From: Castanea sativa
Lineage: Eukaryota; Streptophyta; Magnoliopsida; Fagales; Fagaceae
Direction of reading: 5' to 3'
Length of the DNA stretch: 64,000 nucleotides
Assembly (NCBI RefSeq): GCF_040712315.1
Contig: NC_134013.1
Span: 8,281,001 to 8,345,000 of the forward strand
Every line of letters begins with the position of its first letter. The first letter of the stretch is position 1. The position numbers were made by a program, and so were the translations under genes. Shown piece by piece: positions 35,740-62,178 of the stretch. The notes under the pieces were generated by a model. That model was not told where the DNA came from and ran no database searches. It worked only from the letters and a program-made list of their open reading frames with translations.

Positions 35740-38700
35740 ATGGAGAGTGCTTTCGCTAGCGCCTCTGCGATCACAGACCAAAGGCAAAAGATCGAGCAGT
35801 ACAAGCACATTCTCGCCACTGTTATTTCCTCCAACGACGTCGTTCGTGCCAAGAAATTCATCGATCACGGTTCGTTTGCTTTTCCCTCTTTTTCCTTTTT
35901 GGTTTATTCTGTAACTATTTCGATAATGCTTGAATTATCGGCTATGGCATAATCGCAGTGTTATCCGACGACGTTCCATTGGTGGTGTCGCGGCAGCTTC
36001 TGCAGACCTTTGCGCAAGAGTTAGGGAAATTGGAACCCGAGGCACAAAAGGAGATTGCGCATTATGCACTTGCTCAGATTCAGCCTCGTGTCGTTTCGTT
36101 TGAAGAACAGGTTCGTTTTGATTTTGTTGAGAGCTAGTGAGAAGTATTTATTGCAACATTAAAAGATGATAGAGCAAAAATAGTATATGAAGTATAGGGC
36201 AACACAACCTCATAGCAACAGTCACACAGAGCAATCTAAATTAACAGGAATAGGGGGTGAATGCCCCTGGCTTACCAGGCAACTCCATTTGACGGGTGGG
36301 GTTAGTTGCCGGTAGGTTTTACTGGCTGGAGGTGAATCCAAAGGTTACCTATGTTATCAGGCAAGAACTGAAAAGTAGGTTAATATTTCATGTACAACAT
36401 CAATTCTATTAAAAATTGAATCACTCTTGTTGCTTTGTGGTATTGCTTGGTCTCCCTTACAAGGAAGAGAACCAGGGTTTGAATCCCGTCTCCCCCACTT
36501 GTTGTAACAATAATAAGGAAAAAAAAACCAATCAACTAAATTCATTCCAACTAGTTGGCATCTGAAACCATACATAGATCCACAATACCTTTTGATATAT
36601 GGTCCGTTTGGATTGAGGGGAGTAGAGTATAATTGACCCAAAATTAGCCTATTTTTAGCCAACTTTACTCTACTCCCCTCCACTCTCCCTCCCTTCACCC
36701 TCAATCCAAACAGGCCCATAGTTTTTGTGGAAGAACAAGTGATCCCTATATTCTATGAAGGCATTACATAAGATGCGATTTATGTATCTGTTATATCCCC
36801 ATTGAATTGTTCTCTCTTTGGTCGGGAATTTATTCACAGCTAACCATCCAATAAAGGGAATGTGCAAGGGATAGATTGAGATCAAGCCATAGCTGCTTCA
36901 ACCAATATACTATCAACCCCTTTTCCCTAATTTCCTCCCATGTATTGGTACAACTGTATCTATTAGATGAAACCCATAATGTTCTTTCTCTTCCACCTGG
37001 ACTAAACTTTTTTTTTTATAAGTAACGTAAAAATATTATTAATAATAGAAAAAGTTCCAAACCGAGTACGTTGGGGATGTACTATGGGGGCACAGATCAG
37101 GAACCAAAAGTGCAACGATAAAAAAAAAAAAAAAGGAAAAGAAGAACAAGGAAAATGAGAAAAGACTACACTCCATTCGAAGAGAGTGTGCAAGAAAAAA
37201 GACTTTTTTTTTTTTGATAAGTAAAAATTGGAATAATAAAGACTTAATCTCTAGCAAAGAACGTTCACAACCCCCAAAACTTCTAGCATTCATTTCACGC
37301 CAAATGCACCAGATAAAGAAATAAGACACTAATCTCCAAACATCTATATTACGATGCCACACAAACTTTCCTTGCCAAGCCTGAAACAACTCAAGAACAG
37401 TATGAGGCATAACCTAGTGAATACCAAACAAACAAAAAACTAAAGACCACAATTCCCAAGCTATGGGGCAATGAAGCAGAAGATGATTCATAGACTCCCC
37501 ACATCTCTTACACATGTAGCACCAATCAAGCATTGGCACTTTACGAAGGTTGTCTGCAGTTAAGATCTTACCTAAGGAAGTAGACCAAGCGAAGAAAGCT
37601 ACTCTTGGAGGAACCTTCGATTGCCATATCATTCTCCAAGGGAAGGATACAAGAGTAGGAGGGTAGAAGGAGCTATAATATCCTCTAACCTCAAAACCTC
37701 TGCTCCTTGTTGGCTTCCAACAAACTTTATTTGGGCCAAACCCCCGCACAGTCGAAGAATGAACCAACCTCATAAACCAATCAAAGGCTTCTTGTTCCCA
37801 ATCTTGTGGTGGACGATGAAATTGCACATTCCAGTGAAATCTCCTAGCAGACCAACCCATAACTTCAGCCACCGAGGAATCCTTTGACCAACTAAGACAT
37901 TAAAGCTCCGAAAAGGCCTCTTGGAAGGTACAATCCCCGCACCACACATGCTTCCAAAATTTCATTCTAGCACCATCCCCCACATTATACACAAGGAGTT
38001 TAGAAAAATTCAACCAACCACTTCTAATGAATCTCCTGAATCTCCACAGGTTGACCCCATAAGGACTCGTCACCTTTTTCATACACCAACCACCCCAGAT
38101 ATTCCCATATTCTGTAGTGGGGCTTCTAGCATGTTGGCAAGGTAGTTTTGGCCGTCATCTTAATAGGTATATATGGCATATGGTTCCCCATTGCTTATTG
38201 TGGTGCCTTTGGAGGGAGAGAAATAGTCGGTGCTTTGAAGATAAGGAGAGATCCATATCAAATTTGAAGCTATTTTTCTTTAGTACTTTAATGGATTGGT
38301 TGGCTGTCTTGCAGAACCAATATTTTTCATCCTTTCTTGATTTCTTAGATTCTTATAATTTTTGTTCTTGATTGTTTGACCCCTTGTACACTCCCTGTGT
38401 TCTAGGATGTTCCACCTTTTTTTGATATCAATAAATTTTTTACTTATATATATAAAAAAAAGATATTCCCATATTTTGCCTTTATAACCCTCCTCCATAA
38501 AGCATTAGTCTTCATGCCATACCTCCACAACCTTTTTCCTAGCAAGGCAGAATTAAAGCTCCCCAAACTTCTTATTCCTAACCCCCCAACCTACAAAGGC
38601 TTATAGACCTTGGCCCATTTAACTAGATGTAATTTAGGTTCGCCACCAATTCCACTCCATAGAAAGTCTCTTTGTAATTTCTCCATACACTTTTCCACCT

Positions 38701-41700
38701 TACCTGGTAAAAGAAGAAGGGAAAGGAAGTATGTAGGTAAAGCCGAGACTGTGCTTTAAATGAGTGTCACCTTACCCCATTTAGATAAATATAGTCTCTT
38801 CCAACCTGTTAATCTCCTCTCCATTCTCTCTAAGATAGGATTCCAAACAAATAAATCCTTAAACTTAGCACCTAATGGAAGACCCAAATATTTCAAGGGC
38901 ACAGAAGATTGCCCACACCCCAACAGACCCACTAGAGCCTCCAAATTGTGCACCACACCAACAGGTACCAACTTATATTTTCCCAAATTAATACGTACCC
39001 CTGAGGCCTTCTCAAATCTAGCAAGAATCGCCCTTAAATTAGCAATCTGAGAAGGTTCAATATCACAAAAAATAAAAGTGTCATTTGCAAATAAAAGATG
39101 AGACACCATCAATGATGAATCAGCCATACTACCCACAGAAAAACCTGAGAATTGCCCAGCGGAGGCAGCCACATCCAATATGCGACCCAAGGCCTCCATA
39201 ACAATATCAAACAGCAATGGAGAAAATGGGTCCCCTTGCCGAAATCCCCTAGAACTTCCAAAGAAATCAGATGGACCACCATTGATCAGAATGGAAAATT
39301 TTACAGCTGAAATGCAATACATTATCCATTTTCTCCATTTATTTGAGAAGCTTAGTTTAGTCCAGCTTTCAACTGGACTAAACTTAGCCTACTTTGAATA
39401 TTCACAAGTTGCTCAGATCTATCGGCCTTCTAGATCGATTGCATCATCTTTAGGACATATTCAACTTTTGCTCTAAAGCGGTTGGCTGCATCATAAATGA
39501 CCCTCTGCCTATATCTTTGAAACAATATGCCATCTGGATGCCGCGTATAATGCCACAGGAAAATCCTTGTCCCATATTTTTCCTTAAAGCTCAAGAATTT
39601 CCTAGCTTCTTGCCTCAGTTTAAGTAATCATCTCCATAAACCACTATATTTTTTAAAAAATTGTTGCACCCAAGCAACTCATAAGGAACCAGCTTGGGTA
39701 TAAATGAGCTTCATTGTTGAAGCTTTGTTCAATCCGCAACCCTTTTCAAATTTTGGCCACCCTATTGTTTGAGTAAGCACACTTTATCCAATGCCGTTCT
39801 AACACCTCCTCTACCTGCACATCTGCCTTTCCAAAGAAATTTGTTGAAGCACTGCTCAATAGTAGCAATCGCTTTCTCAGGTAGGATGAATATGCTGCAC
39901 CAAAACCTCTGAATGTTGCATAGGACTGATTGGAGAAGCTATAACCTGCCTGCAAATGATAAATTCCTAACTGACCAGGCATTGATTCTATCTACAATCT
40001 TAGCTTTGTATCTTAGGCTTGAGTTAATGAGACTGCTGGAGATCAATGCATGCATCTAGGGTTTTATTTTTTATTTTTAGAGAATCTATATTACATGCTA
40101 AGCTGGTTTTTCTGGTTATTATGTTTTATCTTATTCATTTGTAATAGGAAAGTATGGTAATTTTTTCCTGGTCATCTACAAAACAATATTTTTTGGTTAT
40201 ATTTGTGAGTTGAGTTGATTTTGTTTTAAGAATCTTGTTATCTGTCTGCATGGGGTGCAGGTGTTAATTATCAGGGAGAAACTTGCTGAATTATATGAGT
40301 CTGAGCAGCAATGGTCCAAAGCAGCTCAGATGCTCAGTGGCATTGATCTAGATTCTGGAATGAGGTCTGAGAGTAAGATCTAATTATGTTTTTTTTTCCA
40401 TTATTATTTTTAAAAATTGCTCATTAAATGCAGGTATGTTTATGATTATTTTTTTCAACATGAATCATCTCTGTAATATTTCTTCCTTTTTTTTTTTTTT
40501 TTTGATGCCTCCATCAGAGTGATCGACGATGCATTCAGGTTGACAAAATGTGTCCAAATTGCTCGCCTCTATCTGGAGGTATTGACGTTCTTCTGCAAGT
40601 ATAATCTTTAGATTAATTAGAATTTAATTTTTTCATTGGTAAATATTAAAATGAGTATTGCACGCTGGGCATTACTGGACATACTAATCATTGGAAATGG
40701 CCACATCAGGGTGGATTATAGGGGGTTGTGTGTGTATGTCTTGGAGGTCAAAGAAAGGTTTCACCTGTGGAGCATAGAGGTTGGGCAGAATAGCATTGAT
40801 AACTATTTCTTTGGCATTCATCTTAAAGAACAATAGCCATAATTTGAATACCAACTTGTTAAAAAAGATACTAGAGTACTATAATTTTTCGTTTGAGGGT
40901 TCTTGTTCTTCTATTGATATTCAAAGTAAACTGACTCAGACACCTTTGTAAGTGCGGATATAGGAGTAAAAAAACATTGGGATATGCGTCATTTTAACAA
41001 GTGGTTGACATATGACCCATTCACAGGATATAATTAATTAATAGATTTGTGATTGCTATATGGATTTTTTTTGGACTCCATGTGTTCATTCAGAAAGAAA
41101 GCCTCTGTACAGTTTCATGTCAAACTCTAGATGGCTAGGTAGCATTTATGTTGTTCTTGCCTATAACTTGGTGGTGTTTTTAGTTGGGGACTTTGGTTCC
41201 TTATGCAGCATCTCATTCCAGTGACCCACTGTCTTAATGATCATAATGCTTGAGTCAATATTTTAGTCTTAGAATATGTTAATATGTATCCCTACGGTTA
41301 TTGACTATGTTGCATGCTTATTTGGCAGGATGATGATGCTGTTAATGCAGAAGCTTTTATCAATAAGGCTTCATTTTTGGTTAGCAACAGTCAGCAGGAA
41401 GTCTTGAATTTACAGTATAAGGTTTGACATTATTGGCATGTCAATTAAGATGATTGTGTTAAAGGCTACATCTTTCAGCATTTAATTAAATTGTTTTCCT
41501 TCTCTTTTCCTAATTGTCAGGTTTGTTATGCAAGAATTTTAGATTTGAAGAGGAAGTTCTTGGAAGCAGCATTACGTTATTATGACATATCACAAATTGA
41601 AAAACGGCAAATAGGAGATGAGTATGTTTTTGTTTTTTTGTTTTTGTATTTTACCTATGCTTATCCAACTTTTTCATAAGGTTGTGATTGTTGTGTTGTC

Positions 41701-44033
41701 TTTGTTCTCTAGTTTCACATGGTTGTTAAGTATGACCCTGCTTTATCGATTGATTTCCAATAAACAGAATCCTTGTGTTTTACACGTTTCCTTTTCATGT
41801 CTCCAAATTATTGCATGCCATCATGTTTTCAAACTTAACCAAAGTTCCTTCAAATAATCCAAATGCCACAATGTCACCGTTTTCACCTTTTTTAACACTC
41901 AAATTGAAGATCTTAAAGGCTCATTATTCTTTTTGCAGGGAGATTGATGAAGAAGCATTGGAGCAAGCTCTTTCTGCTGCTGTGACATGTACAATTTTGG
42001 CTGCTGCAGGTCCTCAACGATCTCGTGTTCTTGCAACTTTATACAAAGTAAACACACTCTCTTGATGAATAGTAGTTACATTTTGAGAAATCCTTTGCTT
42101 TGTTTAGCTGATGTGTTGTGGTTTGGTTCAGGATGAACGATGCTCAAAGTTGAAAATTTATCCTATACTGCAAAAGGTAATGCCCCCCCCCCCCTCCCCC
42201 ACTTGAAGAATTCAGCACACATTTTGCTTCATTTCTTGTTGCTCTATTTATTTAAAATTTTGATGTCATTTTAACCTGTTTATACCAGGTGTATTTGGAG
42301 CGAATTTTGAGAAAACCTGAAATTGACGCGTTTGCCGAAGAATTAAAAGCACATCAGGTTATATAAGTTTGCTTCTTTTTATTCAGGTGTCACGCTTACA
42401 GCATTTGCTTTTGTTGCAAGCCATAATTTGTTTGTCTCAACTTCTATTTTTTCCACAGAAAGCACTTCTGCCAGACAATTTTACCGTTCTGGATCGTGCT
42501 ATGATTGAGCATAATCTTTTGAGTGCAAGCAAGCTCTATACAAATATAAGGTTCAAAATATGCTGCTGTTAGTTGTTATTTTCCTTTTATGTTAGTGCTG
42601 GATGACTCCATAATAATTTGTCATTTCTCTGCCATAGCTTTGATGAGTTGGGCACTTTGCTGGGTATTGATCCTCATAAGGTACGTTCCTTTATATATCT
42701 GTATTACTATTTTTAAAATCCCTGCTTCTAGCACTTTGATACTGTGTGTAGGCCCTAAAAGAATTATTTGACTTGCAGGCTGAGAAGATAGCATCGAGAA
42801 TGATTTATGAAGATAGAATGAGGGGATCAATTGATCAGGTATCAATAACTGCTTATGGCTCGGATTTTTTTTTTCTTTCCAGCCATTAAGTGCTTGTATC
42901 AATCATATCCTAACAAACTGAGAAATATCATAGGTTTGTAGAATTTTAGGTGTGTTTGATTGCAAAAAAATTTCCTCATTTTTGTTTCCTGCCAAGAATT
43001 GAAAGTTCTTTTTGTTGTAATCACTTTATGCCGTATGGAATCTTGTTCTCATGCCGACACCTACCCATCCACCCACCCCAGCACAGTCATTTTAAATGAA
43101 TTACCTGAATTTGGACAAGAATGATTTTACTGCAATTACAACAACAACAAGGCCTTTGGGGTTGGTTATGGATCCTCAACTTCAACAGACTAGTCGGGGT
43201 TGGCCACATGTATTATCTCCCCATTCTATCATATCCAAAATCATACTCCCTGTCACTTTCTTCATCTTCTTCTTCTTCTTCCTTTTTAAAATTTTGAGAA
43301 TCTGTCACCTACTTAATTAACATGTCCTTTTTTTTACTACTATTGTGAAAATACCTTCTTACTGCATTTGACTCACCAAATTTCAATTAATTTAGTTTTG
43401 AGAGTATCCTTTTCTTACCCTAATTCTTTCCAAAGGCTAATTTCAGATTAGTTCTCTTGATTATATGTTGACTAAACCTAAGGTTCTTTTAATGACTGGA
43501 GGGGGTGGGCAAAGGAAGGAAAAGAACAGCTGCATATTTATATTTATCATGTTGTGTGATATATCTGAATTATTTCATATCAGGTTGAGGCTGTCATACA
43601 TTTTGAAGATGACACTGAAGAGCTGCAACAGTGGGATCAACAGGTGATTCTCAGATTTGATTGCTATTCTATCGTACTACTGGACCTAAAAGATGAACGA
43701 ACTCTGTTGTCTAACAAAGATGCTTATAGAATTCAAATATAGCTATTGCCTGCATAAGTAATTGCAAATCTCTGCATGTTTTTTTAACCCTTGCTTCTCC
43801 CAAATTGCTAATCCTCCAAATAAATGAAGTAAAATTTTCTGCTTGTTTGCCAACCTACAGTGGCTAGGTCCTGAAATACTATATTGGCTGATAAGTAGCT
43901 CTCATAGCTGAGTTTCCCTTTCAGCAGCTCTTAGTTTTATTTTTATGGTTTATTGCAGATAGTTGGCCTGTGTCAGGCTCTCAATGATGTCTTGGATAGC
44001 ATGGCAAAGAAGGGCTTGGCAATTCCTGTCTGA
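35740..44033 (+). CDS. CSN4: COP9 signalosome complex subunit 4
   Basis: Subunit of the COP9 signalosome, which removes NEDD8/RUB1 from cullins and so controls CRL ubiquitin ligases; the Arabidopsis gene is COP8/FUS4. Exons: 35740-35869, 35959-36110, 40261-40364, 40518-40578, 41329-41421, 41521-41621, 41939-42047, 42132-42176, 42289-42357, 42459-42550, 42638-42680, 42779-42838, 43584-43643, 43959-44033. All introns are GT-AG and the product is 397 aa, as I recall for Arabidopsis CSN4. The N-terminal two-thirds form helical repeats ([46 protein letters not shown]). The PCI domain covers about residues 190-360, with the winged-helix part at [20 protein letters not shown] and [22 protein letters not shown]-terminal helix ends GLAIPV. 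Intron 2 is 4.15 kb because of LINEs; the other introns are short. Confidence 0.97.
36430..36530 (+). mobile_element. Possible tRNA-derived SINE remnant in CSN4 intron 2
   Basis: The segment contains a B-box-like GGGTTTGAATCCC, preceded by 'ttgtggtattgcttgg' in the A-box position and followed by a short A-rich tail. Too short and decayed for a firm call. Confidence 0.35.
36600..36718. mobile_element. 119-bp near-palindromic MITE in CSN4 intron 2
   Basis: Left GGTCCGTTTGGATTGAGGGG and the minus-strand right end GGGCCTGTTTGGATTGAGGG are near-identical. GGAGTAGAG/CTCTACTCC arms pair further in, so almost the whole element is a hairpin. TA lies on both sides. Confidence 0.75.
37010..39372 (-). 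mobile_element. 5'-truncated L1-type LINE in CSN4 intron 2 (TSD CTGGACTAAACTT)
   Basis: A perfect 13-bp duplication CTGGACTAAACTT occurs at 36997-37009 and 39373-39385. The low-coordinate end is a T-run (the element's A-tail). Coding remnants on the minus strand: the C-terminal half of a reverse transcriptase at about 38756-39322 ([33 protein letters not shown]), then a zinc-binding RT-associated domain at about 37414-37872 ([37 protein letters not shown]). The catalytic F-A-D-D box reads F-A-N-D at 39083-39085, so the polymerase is dead. Frames are broken. A second T-run with 'gataagtaaaaattgg' at about 37205 hints at another 3' tail joined here. Confidence 0.88.
38112..38460 (+). mobile_element. 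Nested 349-bp LINE 3' end (TSD AGATATTCCCATATT)
   Basis: A perfect 15-bp duplication AGATATTCCCATATT (38097-38111, 38461-38475) brackets a plus-strand LINE tail. It has a short C-terminal coding remnant ([17 protein letters not shown]), the 3' UTR phrase CCCTTGTACACTCCCTGTGT and an A-tail. It interrupts the larger minus-strand LINE and therefore inserted later. Confidence 0.92.
39400..40025 (-). mobile_element. Decayed LINE fragment of a different family
   Basis: The minus-strand translation with stops removed reads as the post-RT region of plant LINEs: [20 protein letters not shown], then [19 protein letters not shown] and [19 protein letters not shown]. It is interrupted by stops and frame breaks. 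It lies outside the target duplications of the 37010 LINE, so it is an older, separate insertion. Confidence 0.65.
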
Positions 44034-45356
44034 TCGATATATTAGTGAATGCTTAGAAGACGATGTTACATTTTTTTGGCATATTTATCTGCTTCAAAAG
44101 GTGGCTGTACATTATTAGTCCAGTTTGATGAACGTTACTGATTATGCAATATTATTTTTTGTTTATCTAGTTTCTGTTTAGCACAGGTTCATATTCCCTG
44201 CTCTTGGGTGATTGTTTGTGTGCTTTGCCGAAAGTTGTTGATCTGTGTAGATTTAATTGTGGTCTATTAAATCTGAGGAAAAAAAGGTGGTCCTTGAAGT
44301 TAATTGATTGAGCTTTGAAGTTGCTAGAGCTCGATTGGGAAATGGTTACCACAACCAAGTCAAGTACTTTTTCTGGTGTAATTTTCATGGAGATGTCTCT
44401 CACCCTCATTTATATGGAAATGCAGTACAATCTAAACAGTAGAGCTTCCGTTCAAATAATTTCCAAACCATAGAGAAAATAAAATTGCACACCTTGTTTT
44501 TTAAGCTATTTTATTAATTATTAGTTGATTACACTGATTTTACGTTTGAATCGCATTGCCATGGTTGTGGTCATCATGTAATTTTCCTGCTAAGATTTGG
44601 CCCCTTCTGAATCAAAGATTTTAGTCCCCAGGATGGGTGCTTTGTGAAGAGTTGGCTTGTGTAGATTTGGTCGTTTGCCCTACTTACTGTCCAGAATTTC
44701 ATATGCTTTGGTCCCATGCCTAGATGGCTGTTCTTTATGCTTCTTGGTCTCATTAAACCCTTGAAAATGGCTGTTTATGCTGTGGAAGATGTGATCAGTA
44801 TTGATTGTCCCATTTAACCTGTGGTTTCATATATCATATTTATTCTTTGAAGCAACTCACCTGTGTGTTTGGATTAAGCTTGTTTTGAGGGGCTTATGTT
44901 TTGCCTTAAAAATAATCTGGATAAAAATACGTCACCAATTTATTTTTTGAAACTCTAAGAAGCAATACCATAAATTCTGCTTATTGTAATAAAATTCCAT
45001 TTTGTTGCAAACAAATTTGTTTAACGCATAATCTGCGGGATTTGATAGCTCCAATTTAGATTGCAATTATAGATTTGTAGGTAAGATAATTTTCTCATTA
45101 TGACTACCGCATACTTTTGATGCGATGGTTACTTCACAAGTATAAATACTTGTGGGGGTGTGGGGGGCAAGAGTCATACATTTAGATTAAACTAAAGTAG
45201 AATTTTTATATTATATATATATATATATATATATCATTGTGGTTGCATTGTCAAACGTTTAAGTGTGCTTTTGTTAGTTCAATAGCAGCACAGACCTAGC
45301 AACGGGTCTGCCTTTAATTATTATAATGGTAAGTTGGTAATAGACGAAATTCATTA

Positions 45357-45592
45357 CTTAAAAATCAAATCCTAAACCAGAGTCTGCAACAGTTCTTACA
45401 GATTGAGTAAAAACATTGACAAGTCTGAGGCTAACAATAAAGCAACAGCAAGACTGCGAGAAGAACATTGTGCACTTAAAAATCAAATCCTAAACCCGAG
45501 TTTGCAACAACTCTTACGGTTCGAGTAAAAACATTAGACAAGTCTGAGGCTACCAATAAAGCAATAGCGAGAGGAACATTGTGCACTGGATC
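45357..45592. repeat. 118-bp tandem duplication
   Basis: Copies start at 45357 and 45475 (cttaaaaatcaaatcctaaa...). They share the phrases 'gagtaaaaacatt.gacaagtctgaggcta.caataaagcaa.agc' and 'gaacattgtgcact' with about 10% divergence and small indels. It lies directly before the minisatellite. Confidence 0.85.
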
Positions 45593-45998
45593 CCATTTGT
45601 TCCACTTTGGTTCATTTAGTTCATTTTGTTCCATTTCGGTCTCTTAGGCCACTTTGGCCCGATTCAATCCCCTTCTACCCATTTGGTCCACTTTGAACCT
45701 ATTCGGTCCAATTTGGTCTTATTCGGTTCCCTTTGGTCCTATTCAAGCTACATCATCCACTTTGATCCTATTTGGTCTACTTCAGTTCATTCGGTCCACT
45801 TCGGCCCCCTTCTGTCCCTTTGGTCCAATTTGATCTAATTCAGTCCTATTCAGTCTACTTTGGTTCATTCAGTCATTCAGTCCCTTTGGTTCATTCGGTC
45901 CCCTTTAATTTCATGTAGTCCATTTTGGTCTTCTTAGGTTACTTTGGTTGCATTCCGTCCATTTTGGTTCCCTTGTCCATTCAATCCATTTTGGACTA
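45590..45998. repeat. Degenerate ~10-12-bp minisatellite (TTYGGTCCANT)n
   Basis: About 35 variable units built on CATTTGGTCC / CTTTGGTTC / TATTCGGTCC run without a gap for 400 bp. The open frame at 45626-45838 gives a periodic F-G-P/I-W-S/H-L-V peptide, a consequence of the repeat and not a gene. Confidence 0.85.
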
Positions 45999-46480
45999 AT
46001 GAGACCTTAAATTGATTCTTTTTGTAGGCTACATTTTTAGTTTTTGGCTCAATTTATTTGTTTTTTTGCATAATTTTTGGGTTGAAAAGTATAAAATTTT
46101 ATTCTATTCGACCAAAACTCTTTAGTTTTGGGCTAAAAAATACATACAAAATAAGTACTAGGAATTAGAAATAGGATCCTAAAAATGCAAATATTTAAAA
46201 GATTACTTTAAAATTAAATTTTCAATAATATAGACATTATACTTATATTTGGAAAGAAAAAAAAATCCTACAATTTTAAACTAATATTATAATTTAAATT
46301 TAATGTACATGTTACACTTATTTCATAAAATGTGTACATTTTTTTTAATGTTCTTGAATATGTTCAAATTAGTCAACTAATTATGGTAAATTTAAAACGT
46401 CATTTAATTACTCACCTCTTCTATATTTATATATAAAAAATATTATAATTATATAATTTAAATATTTTATTTAAATTATG

Positions 46481-46512
<32 letters not shown>

Positions 46513-47786
46513 GAACTTTCAAATATCCCATGCACTAAAAACCTAAAAATTTAGGTTATATTCTTATAAAATAATTATATTATATTTTCTTGTTGTGTGA
46601 GTTTGCAACTAGTTCATTTAACTTAAGAATGCTAGGCTCAATTAATGTCATTTGTCCCGTTAAAAAGAAAAACCAATAGTATGATCCCACAATGTTGAGG
46701 AGTAGGCAACTTATAATCCAACTCTTAAATTTCTTCCGTCAGATTTACTTTCATATGCCATGTCATTTGCTTCATAGTGGAGGAGTACTATCACACCTCA
46801 TGAGCTATTGCGATCCCGCAGACAGTCAACACTACAAACTGATCCGGCATATTTGTGGGAACATATATTAGATTTTCATAGTGCTCTAGTTGACACTAAA
46901 ACTTAGGTAGGGTAGCTCAGGTATAGTACATTGAATTTCTCCAATGAAGTTCAAACGTCTAATTACATTGACTAATAACATACAAATACTTTTATCATTT
47001 CCATGAACAATTAAATTCAATGCAGCTATGTTTCTCTCTTAAAAAAATTCAACGCAACTATGTGTTTGAATTTAATTGGAAGTCACCAACGGTATCTACC
47101 TAAGTTTTGTCCTTCAGTTAATTTGAGATTGATGAATGATGACTGACAGCAGTGAAGTTGCCTAAATGGCTAAATCAAACCCCTCGTCTGTGCACTAATT
47201 ACAGGGGTATACATGAAAAGACACGGCAACCACAGTTAAGATCACAACCCTATAGCACTTCTTTCTTGGTTTCAAGAGGGGCAGAACTGCAAAAGGCCTT
47301 AACCAAATAGATGACAATCCTCAATTTAAGTCATTGCCTCATTGGCAAATCTTCTTATTCAGAAGAGAACAGTCACGCAAAAATAAGTCCCATCAATAAA
47401 GTAATAAAAAAAAAAAACCTTTTCCCTCTTAATTTTAAATTAAAAACAATAAGTCATGACAAGGAGCTCTAGGCCTCTAGCTCAAATGGCAACTCCTTCC
47501 ATCCTGAATCTTACAGTAATTAAAAATTGAAAGAGAAAAAGAAAAAGAAAAACAAATCAGTTCTCATTTTCTTTCCATGACAGAGAACTCTAGAAGGAGC
47601 AATACGTGCCACTAGATGTCATTGCTATTGCTGATATTATTCTTTTTGTTTAATTTCTTATGATTTTCTTTTCTTCTCTTTTTTCTTCCTTTTTTTTTTT
47701 GCGTGTATACCTTTTTCTTCCTATCCTAAAATTATTATATACAGGGTTAGCTGTACAAAGCATTTGGTGTTAGATCAAACCATAAA

Positions 47787-62178
<14,392 letters not shown>

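Larger units (their letters stand above)
44034..47786. other. Intergenic region between convergent CSN4 and kinase genes
   Basis: 44034 to about 44400 should contain the CSN4 3' UTR. No coding sequence is seen. The region holds TA microsatellites (about 45203-45234 and 46487-46511), a 118-bp tandem duplication and a 0.4-kb degenerate minisatellite. A SINE-head-like fragment lies at about 47470-47510 (gagctctaggcctctagctcaaatgg). The rest is A+T-rich unique-looking sequence. Confidence 0.7.

Noticed and set aside
45626..45838. Small protein rich in F, W and H
   Set aside because: It is the direct translation of a degenerate minisatellite.
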